From Pseudoalteromonas lipolytica (GTDB lineage: Bacteria; Pseudomonadota; Gammaproteobacteria; Enterobacterales; Alteromonadaceae): a stretch of 64,000 bases of DNA. The notes under the pieces are model-generated. The model did no database searches and had not been told where the DNA came from. It was given only the letters and a program-made list of their open reading frames with translations. Positions 25,599 to 33,552 of this stretch are shown piece by piece. Each line of letters begins with the position of its first letter. The stretch's first letter is position 1. Location: assembly GCF_001306915.1 (NCBI RefSeq), contig NZ_LJTC01000011.1, forward strand, positions 103,931 through 167,930, in the 5' to 3' direction. Made by a program: the position numbers and the translations under genes.

Positions 25599-26084
25599 TT
25601 AAAATAAAGATTTTATTTTATCAGTATAATCAGACGCTCTTCGAGTCATCTTATGACCTGTTTCAATATTTAAAGTATTATCAGATAAAGTAAAGTTATT
25701 TTTTGAATCTAAAAAGTCTTGCTTAGCTGTTATTTTAATCTTTTTTAACTTTGCTAATTCTTCTTTATAATCTTCATCACTTCCACATATAGATGTTATT
25801 GCCTCAAGTGCCGCAACGGTTCGTTGACCTGAATGAGAAATAACCCACTCACTCTTATAGTTATCTTTATTAAGCTTTTCACCATTACTACTAATCATAT
25901 TCTTATAGCTATCCCAGTCTACAGTTACATCTAAAGCTGAATTTCCACAGCTAGATTTTACTTTACTCACTTCAGCTAGAATATTACTGTCAACGTTCCT
26001 CATTGCTTTTTTATCTTTCACTGACGCATATGATGTTGAGCTAGCCATTAATAAAACCATACCAAATAACAATTTATTTTTCAT
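25599..26084 (-). CDS. Periplasmic hypothetical protein
   Basis: A 161-residue protein with a standard signal peptide (MKNKLLFGMVLLMASSTSYA, cleavage after YA). The mature part is helical and lysine-rich with two cysteines (SSCGNS and SICGSD) that could pair. No family is recognised. It is the last gene of the island before soxR; a periplasmic immunity role is possible but no toxin sequence adjoins it. Confidence 0.6.
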   Translation of the reverse strand: MKNKLLFGMVLLMASSTSYASVKDKKAMRNVDSNILAEVSKVKSSCGNSALDVTVDWDSYKNMISSNGEKLNKDNYKSEWVISHSGQRTVAALEAITSICGSDEDYKEELAKLKKIKITAKQDFLDSKNNFTLSDNTLNIETGHKMTRRASDYTDKIKSLF

Positions 26085-26263
26085 AACCCTTCCTTTTGTA
26101 TTTAAAACATAAACAGAAATATACTATACATCAAAAACACAAAAAAATTACCAAAAATATTAAAAAAGTTACTTTATTCATAGATGAAATTAAAATTTCG
26201 ACACTAAGATTGAAATATTACTTGCACAGTGAAATGCATTTTTTTTACTATTGAATGCACACT

Positions 26264-26424
26264 ACCTCAAGCTAACTTTAGGTCAACACCTTGGAGAAAA
26301 TTATGTCAGATAAGAAACTTATTGATGCAAACCTAGCGGTTGGCTTTGTGGCAAAACGCAGTGGCGTAAAAGTTTCAACCTTGCATTTTTATGAGTCGAA
26401 AGGACTTATTCGCAGCTGGCGTAA
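26264..26424 (+). repeat. 161-bp direct repeat, right copy (SoxR box plus soxR codons 1-40)
   Basis: The ungapped counterpart of 2994-3154. It carries the intact soxR start. Sequence to the left of the SoxR box is unrelated to that of the left copy, so the repeat edge coincides with the operator edge. Confidence 0.9.
26265..26282 (+). promoter_or_regulatory. SoxR box upstream of intact soxR
   Basis: CCTCAAGCTAACTTTAGG is identical to the box at 2995-3012. Here the divergent -10 element is lost (TGTGCA in place of TACGCT), so it probably serves only soxR autoregulation. Confidence 0.7.
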
Positions 26425-26758
26425 TAACGGTAACCAGCGCCGCTATAAACCCGATGTATTGCGCCGAATTGCCGTTATAAAAGCTGCACAAACCATGGGC
26501 ATAACTCTTGAAGACATTAAACAAACGTTAAGCACCCTACCCGAGCAACGCACACCCACTAAACAAGATTGGGCAGCTCTTTCTAAAGTTTGGCAAACGC
26601 AATTAGATGAACGCATTCAATACATGCAGCGATTGCGCGAGCGCGTTAATGGTTGTATTGGTTGCGGCTGTTTATCAATGGCCAAATGCCCTATCTACAA
26701 CAAAGATGATTATTTAGGTGAAGATCAAAGCGGCGCTGTGCTGTTAGAAAGAGATTAA
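26303..26758 (+). CDS. soxR: Redox-sensitive transcriptional activator SoxR
   Basis: A 151-residue MerR-family regulator. The N-terminal winged helix ([20 protein letters not shown]) and long dimerisation helix are followed by CIGCGCLSMAKC, the C-x2-C-x-C-x5-C cluster that binds the [2Fe-2S] centre. Oxidation by redox-cycling compounds makes SoxR activate promoters with 19-bp spacers. The ATG at 26303 was chosen over a TTG at 26291 because GGAG lies just upstream of it and because all SoxR proteins start close to this point. Its ancestral divergent neighbour is probably the oxidoreductase now 23 kb away at 2492. It converges with the T6SS-side gene at 26755, overlapping by 4 bp. Confidence 0.95.
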   Translation: MSDKKLIDANLAVGFVAKRSGVKVSTLHFYESKGLIRSWRNNGNQRRYKPDVLRRIAVIKAAQTMGITLEDIKQTLSTLPEQRTPTKQDWAALSKVWQTQLDERIQYMQRLRERVNGCIGCGCLSMAKCPIYNKDDYLGEDQSGAVLLERD

Positions 26759-27273
26759 AGTTTAGCTTTGCGCAGCTCACACATACCGTAAATAGCAAAC
26801 GTATGCTCAGGCGCCTCTTCTATCTGAATATCAACTGTTTGTGGGCTGTTTGATAGATCGCAAACAAGATCACCAAGCAACCCTTTAAGGGTATTACTAT
26901 TTTCATGAATTGAAATACTTGTATACCAAAGCACAATACCTTCGGGAGTGCCATTTTCAAGGTAGATATGTTGAATAAGCGAGTCATTATCAAACATTTT
27001 TGCAGGTTTAGCTGTTCTTATTAGCTTTTCATCAAAGCGGAAGCGGCCATTCTCATCTGTTATCGTCTTATCAATGTATTCTTTACCATAAGTAAGCAAA
27101 CGGGTTACTTTTTGCTTTGCCACCGGTTTACCATTATCTAGTAAAACCCCTTGAACTGGAGCAGATAACAAAAAATCACTTTTATTGAACAAACCAAACA
27201 TGCCTGCGAATACCTCAGTTGAAGTAAAAAGAAAAATAGCGATAAATGCTAACCTAACAAAGTTCACTACCAC
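26755..27273 (-). CDS. DUF6795-like exported protein
   Basis: A 172-residue protein with an N-terminal signal or anchor (VRLAFIAIFLFTSTEVFA). VQGVLLDNGKPVAKQKVTRL followed by TITDENGRFRFDE is the same regulatory-like beta-sandwich pattern as the cytoplasmic relative at 17370. Its start overlaps the end of the membrane protein gene at 27267 by 7 bp, so it is the last gene of the T6SS-linked minus-strand series. An immunity or periplasmic accessory role is likely. Confidence 0.6.
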   Translation of the reverse strand: MVVNFVRLAFIAIFLFTSTEVFAGMFGLFNKSDFLLSAPVQGVLLDNGKPVAKQKVTRLLTYGKEYIDKTITDENGRFRFDEKLIRTAKPAKMFDNDSLIQHIYLENGTPEGIVLWYTSISIHENSNTLKGLLGDLVCDLSNSPQTVDIQIEEAPEHTFAIYGMCELRKAKL

Positions 27274-28463
27274 ACGGCTTCTCTATTTACTTGACAATCG
27301 ACTGGATCTAAATAGGGTTTTAGCTCCTCAGGGAATCCATGTTTTTCGGTTATGTCTTTATCTATTTTGAAGTAATGCTCTATCGATTGATATAAGTGAG
27401 TACCAAGCGGGATGGATGTATCCATAAAGGTCATAGCTGTGGCATATGCCAGTGAATCCCACTCACGATTTGAACCACCAACGTAAAATGTTGGCTTAGT
27501 GAAGCGATAATGTTTAGGGTATTTTAACGGCACCATGAGTGATACAAATACACGTGAGCCACCACGGGCTGAGCCGACATTACGCTGATTTGCACCATAG
27601 CAAACAATGTCTTCGTAAGGTAAATAAAACGGTTTTCTAAACAAAGTATGCGGGGTTTTTACGAGGCCGGTATGGCGATTAAAGTAAAAATTATCTCGGT
27701 GCGCTAATATAGCGCGATGTTTCAGCATATAAAAACCGACGATAAACATAGGTGCATATATAGCAAATGGCACCCATCGATAGTCGCCCCACACAAAACC
27801 AATAACAACCAAATCAACGAAAAAAAACATAACTGCAGCGACCATTAACAGGAAACTTAGAGCAGTAAATAAATTTGACCAGCCTCCAAACCATGAAATA
27901 GCCAATTGCTTACCATCATTCTCTACCCAATGTCCCTCAAGTGTTGAGCCACTATCTGGGGATTCAAGCTCTGCTGCATATTGATCAGTAAAACGCTTAC
28001 TTTTAAAGGTACGAGTTTTAAAGCTGCAGCCATTGAGTACTTCTGCTTTTTTTAATCGCGTTTCATAACTGTCTTTATGTAAATAGTCTCTTGGTAGTTG
28101 CTCTGTATAGGTTTGTCTATCATCAAAATATTTACTACTATTTTCGGCTCTCCTTCTACTTTCTGCAGCTTTTTCAGGATTATCTCTTCTAAATTCTTCT
28201 AATCGCACCACATCTTCTTCATCTAAGGCGAGCTGTTTAATGGTTTTATCTTTTGCTCTTGTTGGGTCTCTACCAGGGTTTTCGGCGCACCACTGGTTAA
28301 TTGCGTTGATACGGTTTTCTCTTTTAATTTTTTCTCGTTCTTCATGAGTTAAACCGTCGTTTTGTTCAGCAATATAGCGTTTAAGCTCCTCATCACTAAT
28401 AAGGTTATCGATTAAATCATCCAGTTTGTTTGATTTTAATGAGCTTTTATCATCACTAGTCAT
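27267..28463 (-). CDS. Two-TM membrane protein of a repeated immunity-like family, copy 1 (DUF6708-like, tentative)
   Basis: A 398-residue protein. Residues 1-130 are highly charged helices (LDDLIDNLISDEELKRYIAE). Two membrane segments follow at about 200-250 (LLMVAAVMFFFVDLVVIGFV and FAIYAPMFIVGFYML). The C-terminal soluble domain contains FNRHTGLVKTPHTLF and the VCYGANQRNVGSARGG region. Copies at 30847 and 33553 are nearly identical outside the membrane hairpin and part of the N-terminus. The layout resembles DUF6708 proteins by eye. Its place after a MIX effector with membrane segments suggests inner-membrane immunity against VasX-like toxins. Confidence 0.65.
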   Translation of the reverse strand: MTSDDKSSLKSNKLDDLIDNLISDEELKRYIAEQNDGLTHEEREKIKRENRINAINQWCAENPGRDPTRAKDKTIKQLALDEEDVVRLEEFRRDNPEKAAESRRRAENSSKYFDDRQTYTEQLPRDYLHKDSYETRLKKAEVLNGCSFKTRTFKSKRFTDQYAAELESPDSGSTLEGHWVENDGKQLAISWFGGWSNLFTALSFLLMVAAVMFFFVDLVVIGFVWGDYRWVPFAIYAPMFIVGFYMLKHRAILAHRDNFYFNRHTGLVKTPHTLFRKPFYLPYEDIVCYGANQRNVGSARGGSRVFVSLMVPLKYPKHYRFTKPTFYVGGSNREWDSLAYATAMTFMDTSIPLGTHLYQSIEHYFKIDKDITEKHGFPEELKPYLDPVDCQVNREAVW

Positions 28464-28615
28464 TGCTATCTACATTCCTTGTTTTAACCATTCCATTTTA
28501 AATATCTCAGACCCTAAACACCCACTGCTTTTTGCTTACTTCGTCGAAGGTAATTTTAAGAGTGCTATTTTTGCAAAACTGTTAACGTATCATTGGCAAT
28601 TCAACTTAAGCCTTT

Positions 28616-29596
28616 TCACGGAAAACCTATAAAAAGTTGAACCAGTAAACGCTTAACTTTATATTTCCACGTTAATCGCTCTATGCGTTCTGGCTCGGCT
28701 TTCCAATGTAGCCAAGGCTTGGTTATTTCGACATTTGCTTTACCTTTTAGCCAATCAAATGGAAAAGCATCTTCTAAAATTTCGTCCCTAATTTCAATTT
28801 GCTGTTCAATTGAAAAGTCTACCCAAAAGTTTGAAGGACGATTATTTTTCTTATCAAACTCTGCAGTAACTGGATCTAAGTGACGGTGTTGTTCATATAC
28901 CGGCACATCAGGTAACGGCTTACTAAAATCCATAAAACGTACATAACACTCCCATAATAAATAACAATGCACAGGATTGGCTGAAAGTTCGACAACTGAA
29001 CCAGTTACAGTTGTTTTAGGATACTTATCTTGGTCTATATGGCTAATTTCTGGAAAGTAATTCATTACACCCGGCGCGCCCATTTTCGAGGTTAACCTGC
29101 AAACAATCTCTTCCCATTTAAAACAACAGTTACCTAATTCATCACGCCCTTCACAACCGGGAATATCAAAAGTGAACCCGACCGTTTGATTTTGCCTGTC
29201 AAGGTACATCACCCTATCAGGTATATACTTAACTGTTATTGGTAGTAAATTTAAAAAGAATAAGTTCCAAGAAAAGGTCAGAATTACAAGCCACCAAGGG
29301 AATGGTTCTTCTGAATATGTTGCGACAACACATGCTATTATAATTAATAAACTCAATACAGCCCCTATAGCCATTGGCCCAAACAATATGGCTTTTATAG
29401 GGTTGTTGCCACAAGGAATGACCTTATATCTCTCGCGTTCATTTTCATATACCTTATTGGTATTAGCCCAATCATATAAAAAACACAGGCCTTTAAATTC
29501 GTGATATGTATTTTTTATACTACGATATTCAAAAAAACGATTAAACTTCGTTTTCTTCGGCATTATTCCAACACCTAGGTAATTTTGTTTTTGCAT
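28616..29596 (-). CDS. Two-TM immunity-like membrane protein, second subfamily
   Basis: A 326-residue protein. The ATG at 29596 was chosen (AAGGAATCTA before it, and the paralogue at 29700 starts at the same point). It carries a membrane hairpin around residues 85-150 (KAILFGPMAIGAVLSLLIII and a second segment with WNLFFLNLLPIT). Then comes FDIPGCEGRDELGNCCFKWE and a C-terminal segment EITKPWLHWKAEPERIERLT that all members share. It is clearly paralogous to the next gene, less so to the 398-residue family, with the same general plan of a hairpin plus soluble domain. Confidence 0.65.
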   Translation of the reverse strand: MQKQNYLGVGIMPKKTKFNRFFEYRSIKNTYHEFKGLCFLYDWANTNKVYENERERYKVIPCGNNPIKAILFGPMAIGAVLSLLIIIACVVATYSEEPFPWWLVILTFSWNLFFLNLLPITVKYIPDRVMYLDRQNQTVGFTFDIPGCEGRDELGNCCFKWEEIVCRLTSKMGAPGVMNYFPEISHIDQDKYPKTTVTGSVVELSANPVHCYLLWECYVRFMDFSKPLPDVPVYEQHRHLDPVTAEFDKKNNRPSNFWVDFSIEQQIEIRDEILEDAFPFDWLKGKANVEITKPWLHWKAEPERIERLTWKYKVKRLLVQLFIGFP

Positions 29597-29699
29597 TAGA
29601 TTCCTTTGCTTTAACAAGCCGAGGCGGTACATAAAAACTACAATTAAGATATTTTTATTATCAATACACTTAACCCAATACTATGCATCAAACTATCTT

Positions 29700-30689
29700 T
29701 TAAGGTATTCCTATAAATAATTGTAGTGCTAAGCGCTTTGCTTTGTATTTCCATGTCAGCTTTTCTATGCGCTCGGGCTCACCTTTAAAATGCAACCAAG
29801 GTTTAGTGATTTCTTCGTTAGGTGTTGCTCTAAGCCAATTAAAATGCGCAGCCTCTTTATTGAATTTTCGCCAAATTTCGACTTGTTGAGCAAGCGAAAA
29901 ATCACTCCAAAACTTATCGGGTCTCTTATTGTGCTTGTCAAATTCAGCAGTTAACTCATCAAGATGACGGCAACTTTCATACTCAGGCACATCAGGCAAT
30001 GGTTGATTGCTATCCATAAACCGAACTACACGTTCCCAATATAAATAACAGTTCATCGGGTTATTTGAGTTATCAGGCACTTGAACTGCTATTTTAGTCT
30101 CAGGGTATTTATCCTCATCAATATGACTAATAAAAGGCACAAACCCCATTACACCTGGGCGCGTTGCCACAATATCAAGATGACATACAATATCGGCCCA
30201 TTTAAAACAACAATTACCCAGTTCATCGCGCTCTTCACATCCAGGTATGTCATAAGTAAAGCCGACTAACTGTTTTTTTCTATCAAAGTAGATTTGTTTT
30301 TTGGGGATATAACTCTCTGTTATTGGCAATAAATTAAGAAAAAACAAGTTCCAAGAAAAGCTTAAGATTGGGATCCACCATTGAAAATTTTCACCTTCTT
30401 CATAAATAGGTAGCGATAGGATGCTGATAAAAGTAACAAAGCTCAGAACTCCACCAATAGCCATAGGACCAAAAAGCAAAGCTCGAGTAGGACTATTCCC
30501 ACACATTTCTATTTTAAATCGCTCTGGATGTTTTTGAATTACTGTTTGCTTTCTTGCAGGTAAATCATATAAATAGCATAAGCCTTTGAACTTCTTCTTA
30601 AGACCATTTAATCTCTCAGGGTAAAAAAAACGATTAAATCTCGTTTTTTTAGGCATGATATCAACAGTTAAGTAGTCATTGTTTTGCAT
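29700..30689 (-). CDS. Two-TM immunity-like membrane protein, second subfamily, paralogue
   Basis: A 329-residue paralogue of the preceding gene product. The soluble parts align throughout (FDIPGCEERDELGNCCFKW becomes YDIPGCEERDELGNCCFKWA here), while the first membrane segment differs (FVTFISILSLPIY). It ends RLALQLFIGIP against RLLVQLFIGFP. The start lies 8 bp after a possible toxin tail (30698-30811), so it may be the immunity of a lost effector, not of the MIX effector in this cluster. Confidence 0.65.
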   Translation of the reverse strand: MQNNDYLTVDIMPKKTRFNRFFYPERLNGLKKKFKGLCYLYDLPARKQTVIQKHPERFKIEMCGNSPTRALLFGPMAIGGVLSFVTFISILSLPIYEEGENFQWWIPILSFSWNLFFLNLLPITESYIPKKQIYFDRKKQLVGFTYDIPGCEERDELGNCCFKWADIVCHLDIVATRPGVMGFVPFISHIDEDKYPETKIAVQVPDNSNNPMNCYLYWERVVRFMDSNQPLPDVPEYESCRHLDELTAEFDKHNKRPDKFWSDFSLAQQVEIWRKFNKEAAHFNWLRATPNEEITKPWLHFKGEPERIEKLTWKYKAKRLALQLFIGIP

Positions 30690-30697
30690 TTTTTTCC

Positions 30698-30811
30698 TTA
30701 TGCAATTGCTAAATCAGGTGAGACATTTTCAATTGGCTTTTCAAACGCATCAAAATCTACCGGTAACGTTAGACTTTCGTTGTAAATAAGTGTTGATGTT
30801 ACTTCAACATC
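30698..30811 (-). pseudogene. Possible effector C-terminal tail
   Basis: A 37-codon frame reads LIYNESLTLPVDFDAFEKPI and stops just before the immunity-like gene at 30689. Immediately upstream (30809-30840) a frame ending LLRQIAVGV matches the end of the protein at 32101, marking a recombination scar. It is unlike the C-terminus of the MIX effector at 34833. Confidence 0.35.
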
Positions 30812-30846
30812 AAACACCCACAGCTATTTGCCTTAATAAAGCTTCA

Positions 30847-32049
30847 CTACCACACGGCTTCTCTATTTACTTGGCAATCTACTGGATCTAAATAAGGTTT
30901 TAGCTCCTCAGGGAATCCATGTTTTTCGGTTATATCTTTATCAATTTTGAAGTAATGCTCTATCGATTGATATAAGTGAGTACCAAGCGGGATGGATGTA
31001 TCCATAAAGGTCATGGCTGTGGCATATGCCAGTGAATCCCAATCACGATTTGAACCACCAACGTAAAATGTTGGCTTAGTGAAGCGATAATGTTTAGGGT
31101 ATTTTAATGGCACCATGAGTGATACAAATACACGTGAGCCACCACGGGCTGAGCCGACATTCCGCTGATTTGCGCCATAGCAAACAATGTCTTCGTAAGG
31201 TAAATAAAACGGTTTTCTAAACAAAGTATGCGGGGTTTTTACAAGACCGGTATGGCGATTAAAGTAAAAATTATCTCGGTGCGCTAATATGGCTCGATGT
31301 TTTAAAGTGAAATAACCCAAACCAAAGAGCGTCACATAGATTGAGGCCATAATCCAAAAATATTCAAACCCATTCGCAATTAACGCATATACATGAAATA
31401 AGAAAACCATAAAAGCGAGTGTTTCAAAGAAAAAACCAAGTGCTGTAAATAAGTTAGACCACCCTCCAAACCATGAAATAGCCAACTGCTTACCATCATT
31501 CTCTACCCAATGCCCCTCAAGTGTTGAGCCACGATTAGGGGATTCAAGCTCTGCTGCATATTGATCAGTAAAACGCTTACTTTTAAAGGTACGAGTTTTA
31601 AAGCTGCAGCCATTGAGTGCTTCTGCTTTTTTTAATCGTGTTTCATAACTGTCTTTATGTAAATAGTCTCTTGGCAGTTGTTCGTTATAGGTTTGACTAT
31701 TCTTGCGGTATTTAACTTTATTTTCAGCTCTTATACTTATTTCTGCCGCTTCCTCAGGATTATCTCTTGTAAATTTCTCAATTCGCACCTCATCTTCTTC
31801 ATCTAACGCCAGTTGTTTAATGGTTTTATCTTTCGCTCTTGTTGGGTCTCGGCCAGGGTTTTCAGCGCACCATTGGTTAATTGCGTTAATACGGTTTTCT
31901 CTTTTAATTTTTTCTCGTTCTTCATGAGTTAAACCGTCGTTTTGTTCAGCAATATAGCGCTCAAGCTCCTCATCACTAATAAGGTTATCAATTAAATCAT
32001 CCAGCTTGCTTGATTTTACAGAGCTTTTATCATCACTACTCATAGTCAT
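30847..32049 (-). CDS. Two-TM immunity-like membrane protein, copy 2 (diverged hairpin)
   Basis: A 400-residue copy of the family described at 27267. The N-terminal and C-terminal regions are nearly the same as in copies 1 and 3 down to nucleotide level. The membrane hairpin is replaced by a different one (FFFETLAFMVFLFHVYALIA and FWIMASIYVTLFGLGYFTLK), and residues 100-120 also differ. This local exchange suggests that the hairpin determines which toxin is recognised. Confidence 0.65.
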   Translation of the reverse strand: MTMSSDDKSSVKSSKLDDLIDNLISDEELERYIAEQNDGLTHEEREKIKRENRINAINQWCAENPGRDPTRAKDKTIKQLALDEEDEVRIEKFTRDNPEEAAEISIRAENKVKYRKNSQTYNEQLPRDYLHKDSYETRLKKAEALNGCSFKTRTFKSKRFTDQYAAELESPNRGSTLEGHWVENDGKQLAISWFGGWSNLFTALGFFFETLAFMVFLFHVYALIANGFEYFWIMASIYVTLFGLGYFTLKHRAILAHRDNFYFNRHTGLVKTPHTLFRKPFYLPYEDIVCYGANQRNVGSARGGSRVFVSLMVPLKYPKHYRFTKPTFYVGGSNRDWDSLAYATAMTFMDTSIPLGTHLYQSIEHYFKIDKDITEKHGFPEELKPYLDPVDCQVNREAVW

Positions 32050-32100
32050 TGCTATCTACATTCCTTGTTTTTAACCATTCCACTTTAAATATCTCAGACC

Positions 32101-32352
32101 CTAAACACCCACTGCTACTTGTCTTAATAAGGTTTTTGTTAATCGCTTCCAATAAGGCGTTGTATCAGGCTGATTTAAGCTTTCGTCGATTGGCCATTTT
32201 TCCCATGGCTTAGTGATTTCTTTGTTTGCCCAGCGTGTAAGGTTGGCTAGTGAGCTATATTCAAACTTATTTAGAGCGATACACTGGTTAAATTTTTGTG
32301 ACACTTCGATTGCGCTGGCATTCATTTTTGCGAATCTATACGAAATAGACAT
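32101..32352 (-). CDS. Truncated immunity-like protein (C-terminal part only)
   Basis: An 83-residue protein whose second half (ANKEITKPWEKWPIDESLNQ) corresponds to the conserved end of the 326-329-residue subfamily. The membrane hairpin is missing. A good ribosome binding site (AAGGATATCA) precedes the ATG, so it may still be translated. It is probably a deletion remnant. Confidence 0.5.
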   Translation of the reverse strand: MSISYRFAKMNASAIEVSQKFNQCIALNKFEYSSLANLTRWANKEITKPWEKWPIDESLNQPDTTPYWKRLTKTLLRQVAVGV

Positions 32353-32392
32353 TGATATCCTTATCTTTCAATGTTGCCCTAACAGTCAGTTT

Positions 32393-33466
32393 TTACAAAT
32401 CAATCATTAAAAACGAAGTGAATTTTTGCCACGCTGTTTTGCCAAACTTAATCTCACTTTCTGGTTTTATATTTTCTGCGTATTTCCAAGGAAACTTAAA
32501 AATTTCAGGTGGATTGAGCTTTTTGATTGGTTTACCCATCAGTAAATTATCTAGTTGCTCCTCATTATCAAACTCTTTACTTAACTTCAGGGCTTCTTTG
32601 TTCATTTGTTTAGCGAACTTGCGCTCAACACGGTACCAAAAATATTTTGGACGACCATTCGCTTTATCAAACTCTGCGGTTGTTTTATCAAACTCTCGAT
32701 AATATTCAAATTGTGGGATATCGGCCAAAGGCTGGGTAACATCCATAAAGTTTTGTAATAGTTCCCAATGATGGAAGCTGCAAGTTATCTCATTATTGTA
32801 AGCAACATCATAATGACGATTTTCTTTATAATGTAAAAGTGTAAATCCCCTGTGTGGAAATCCACTCTTAGGATTATGAGTAGCTTTATAATGCGCGTTA
32901 AATTGTTCAAAGCTTAAATAAGAAAAACTTTTAGAACCTTTCCTTGGCACTTTTACGATTCCCGTTTTACGTTCAAAAATAACTGCTAATTTAAAATTAG
33001 GCCTAAAGTATGGCCATATTCCACAGTTCAGAATTTTTGAAAAACACCAAATAGGCAACAAAAAAATGTAACTATTGAAAGCTTCTCCAATATCTCCTAA
33101 AAAAAGACTGGCGACTGGGAATGCTATCAAAAGAAATAAAACATAAATGTGTATGACCCCCCAGAAGAAAGTTAAGTTATCGATGAAACTGACTGCTTCA
33201 GAAGCTAATGGAAGTTCCAGTCGATTCTTACCTTGACTGAGGATACTGCGATGCCGGTTTGCAGTACCACTTAGATTCATTTTATATTCTAATATTTGAG
33301 AGTTATCAAAACAGTGACCTAACACATTACCCCTAGGAAATTGCGCCTGTTTACTTTGGTAGCGGCAATACATTGATTCACGTTCATCTGTTGCGATTTC
33401 ATTTCTAAATTTTGCAGCTTGTTTTCCGCGATAAGCGGTTTCTGCGTATTGCTCAAGCATATTCAA
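32393..33466 (-). CDS. Two-TM immunity-like membrane protein, third variant
   Basis: A 357-residue protein with two hydrophobic segments (FFWGVIHIYVLFLLIAFPVA and a second around FNSYIFLLPIWCFSKIL). A soluble C-terminal half contains FERKTGIVKVPRKG, equivalent to FNRHTGLVKTP in the 398-residue family, and EFDKANGRPKYFWYRVE, equivalent to a segment of the second subfamily. It thus links the two subfamilies. The start MNMLEQYAETAY could also be the second ATG. Confidence 0.65.
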   Translation of the reverse strand: MNMLEQYAETAYRGKQAAKFRNEIATDERESMYCRYQSKQAQFPRGNVLGHCFDNSQILEYKMNLSGTANRHRSILSQGKNRLELPLASEAVSFIDNLTFFWGVIHIYVLFLLIAFPVASLFLGDIGEAFNSYIFLLPIWCFSKILNCGIWPYFRPNFKLAVIFERKTGIVKVPRKGSKSFSYLSFEQFNAHYKATHNPKSGFPHRGFTLLHYKENRHYDVAYNNEITCSFHHWELLQNFMDVTQPLADIPQFEYYREFDKTTAEFDKANGRPKYFWYRVERKFAKQMNKEALKLSKEFDNEEQLDNLLMGKPIKKLNPPEIFKFPWKYAENIKPESEIKFGKTAWQKFTSFLMIDL

Positions 33467-33476
33467 CTTCCTTATT

Positions 33477-33514
33477 ACCGAACTGTATTACTAACTATTT
33501 ATTTACAGTTCGGT
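33477..33514 (-). repeat. 11-bp perfect inverted repeat between immunity-like genes
   Basis: ACCGAACTGTA and TACAGTTCGGT enclose 16 nt, just upstream of the gene starting at 33466. No T tract follows on the minus strand, so it is more likely a 5'-leader structure or an operator than a terminator. Confidence 0.5.
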
Positions 33515-33552
33515 GCCACTCCTTTGCGTAAATACAAACCAAACTAGCTTCA

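Noticed and set aside
26291..26302. TTG start extending SoxR by four residues
   Set aside because: The TTG overlaps the ribosome binding site GGAG of the ATG at 26303.
2994..26424. Interpretation of the 161-bp repeats as phage or integron attachment sites
   Set aside because: No integrase, tRNA or recombinase is present, and the repeat consists of coding and operator sequence.
33477..33514. Inverted repeat as an intrinsic terminator
   Set aside because: No T tract follows on the coding strand, so it is listed as an inverted repeat only.
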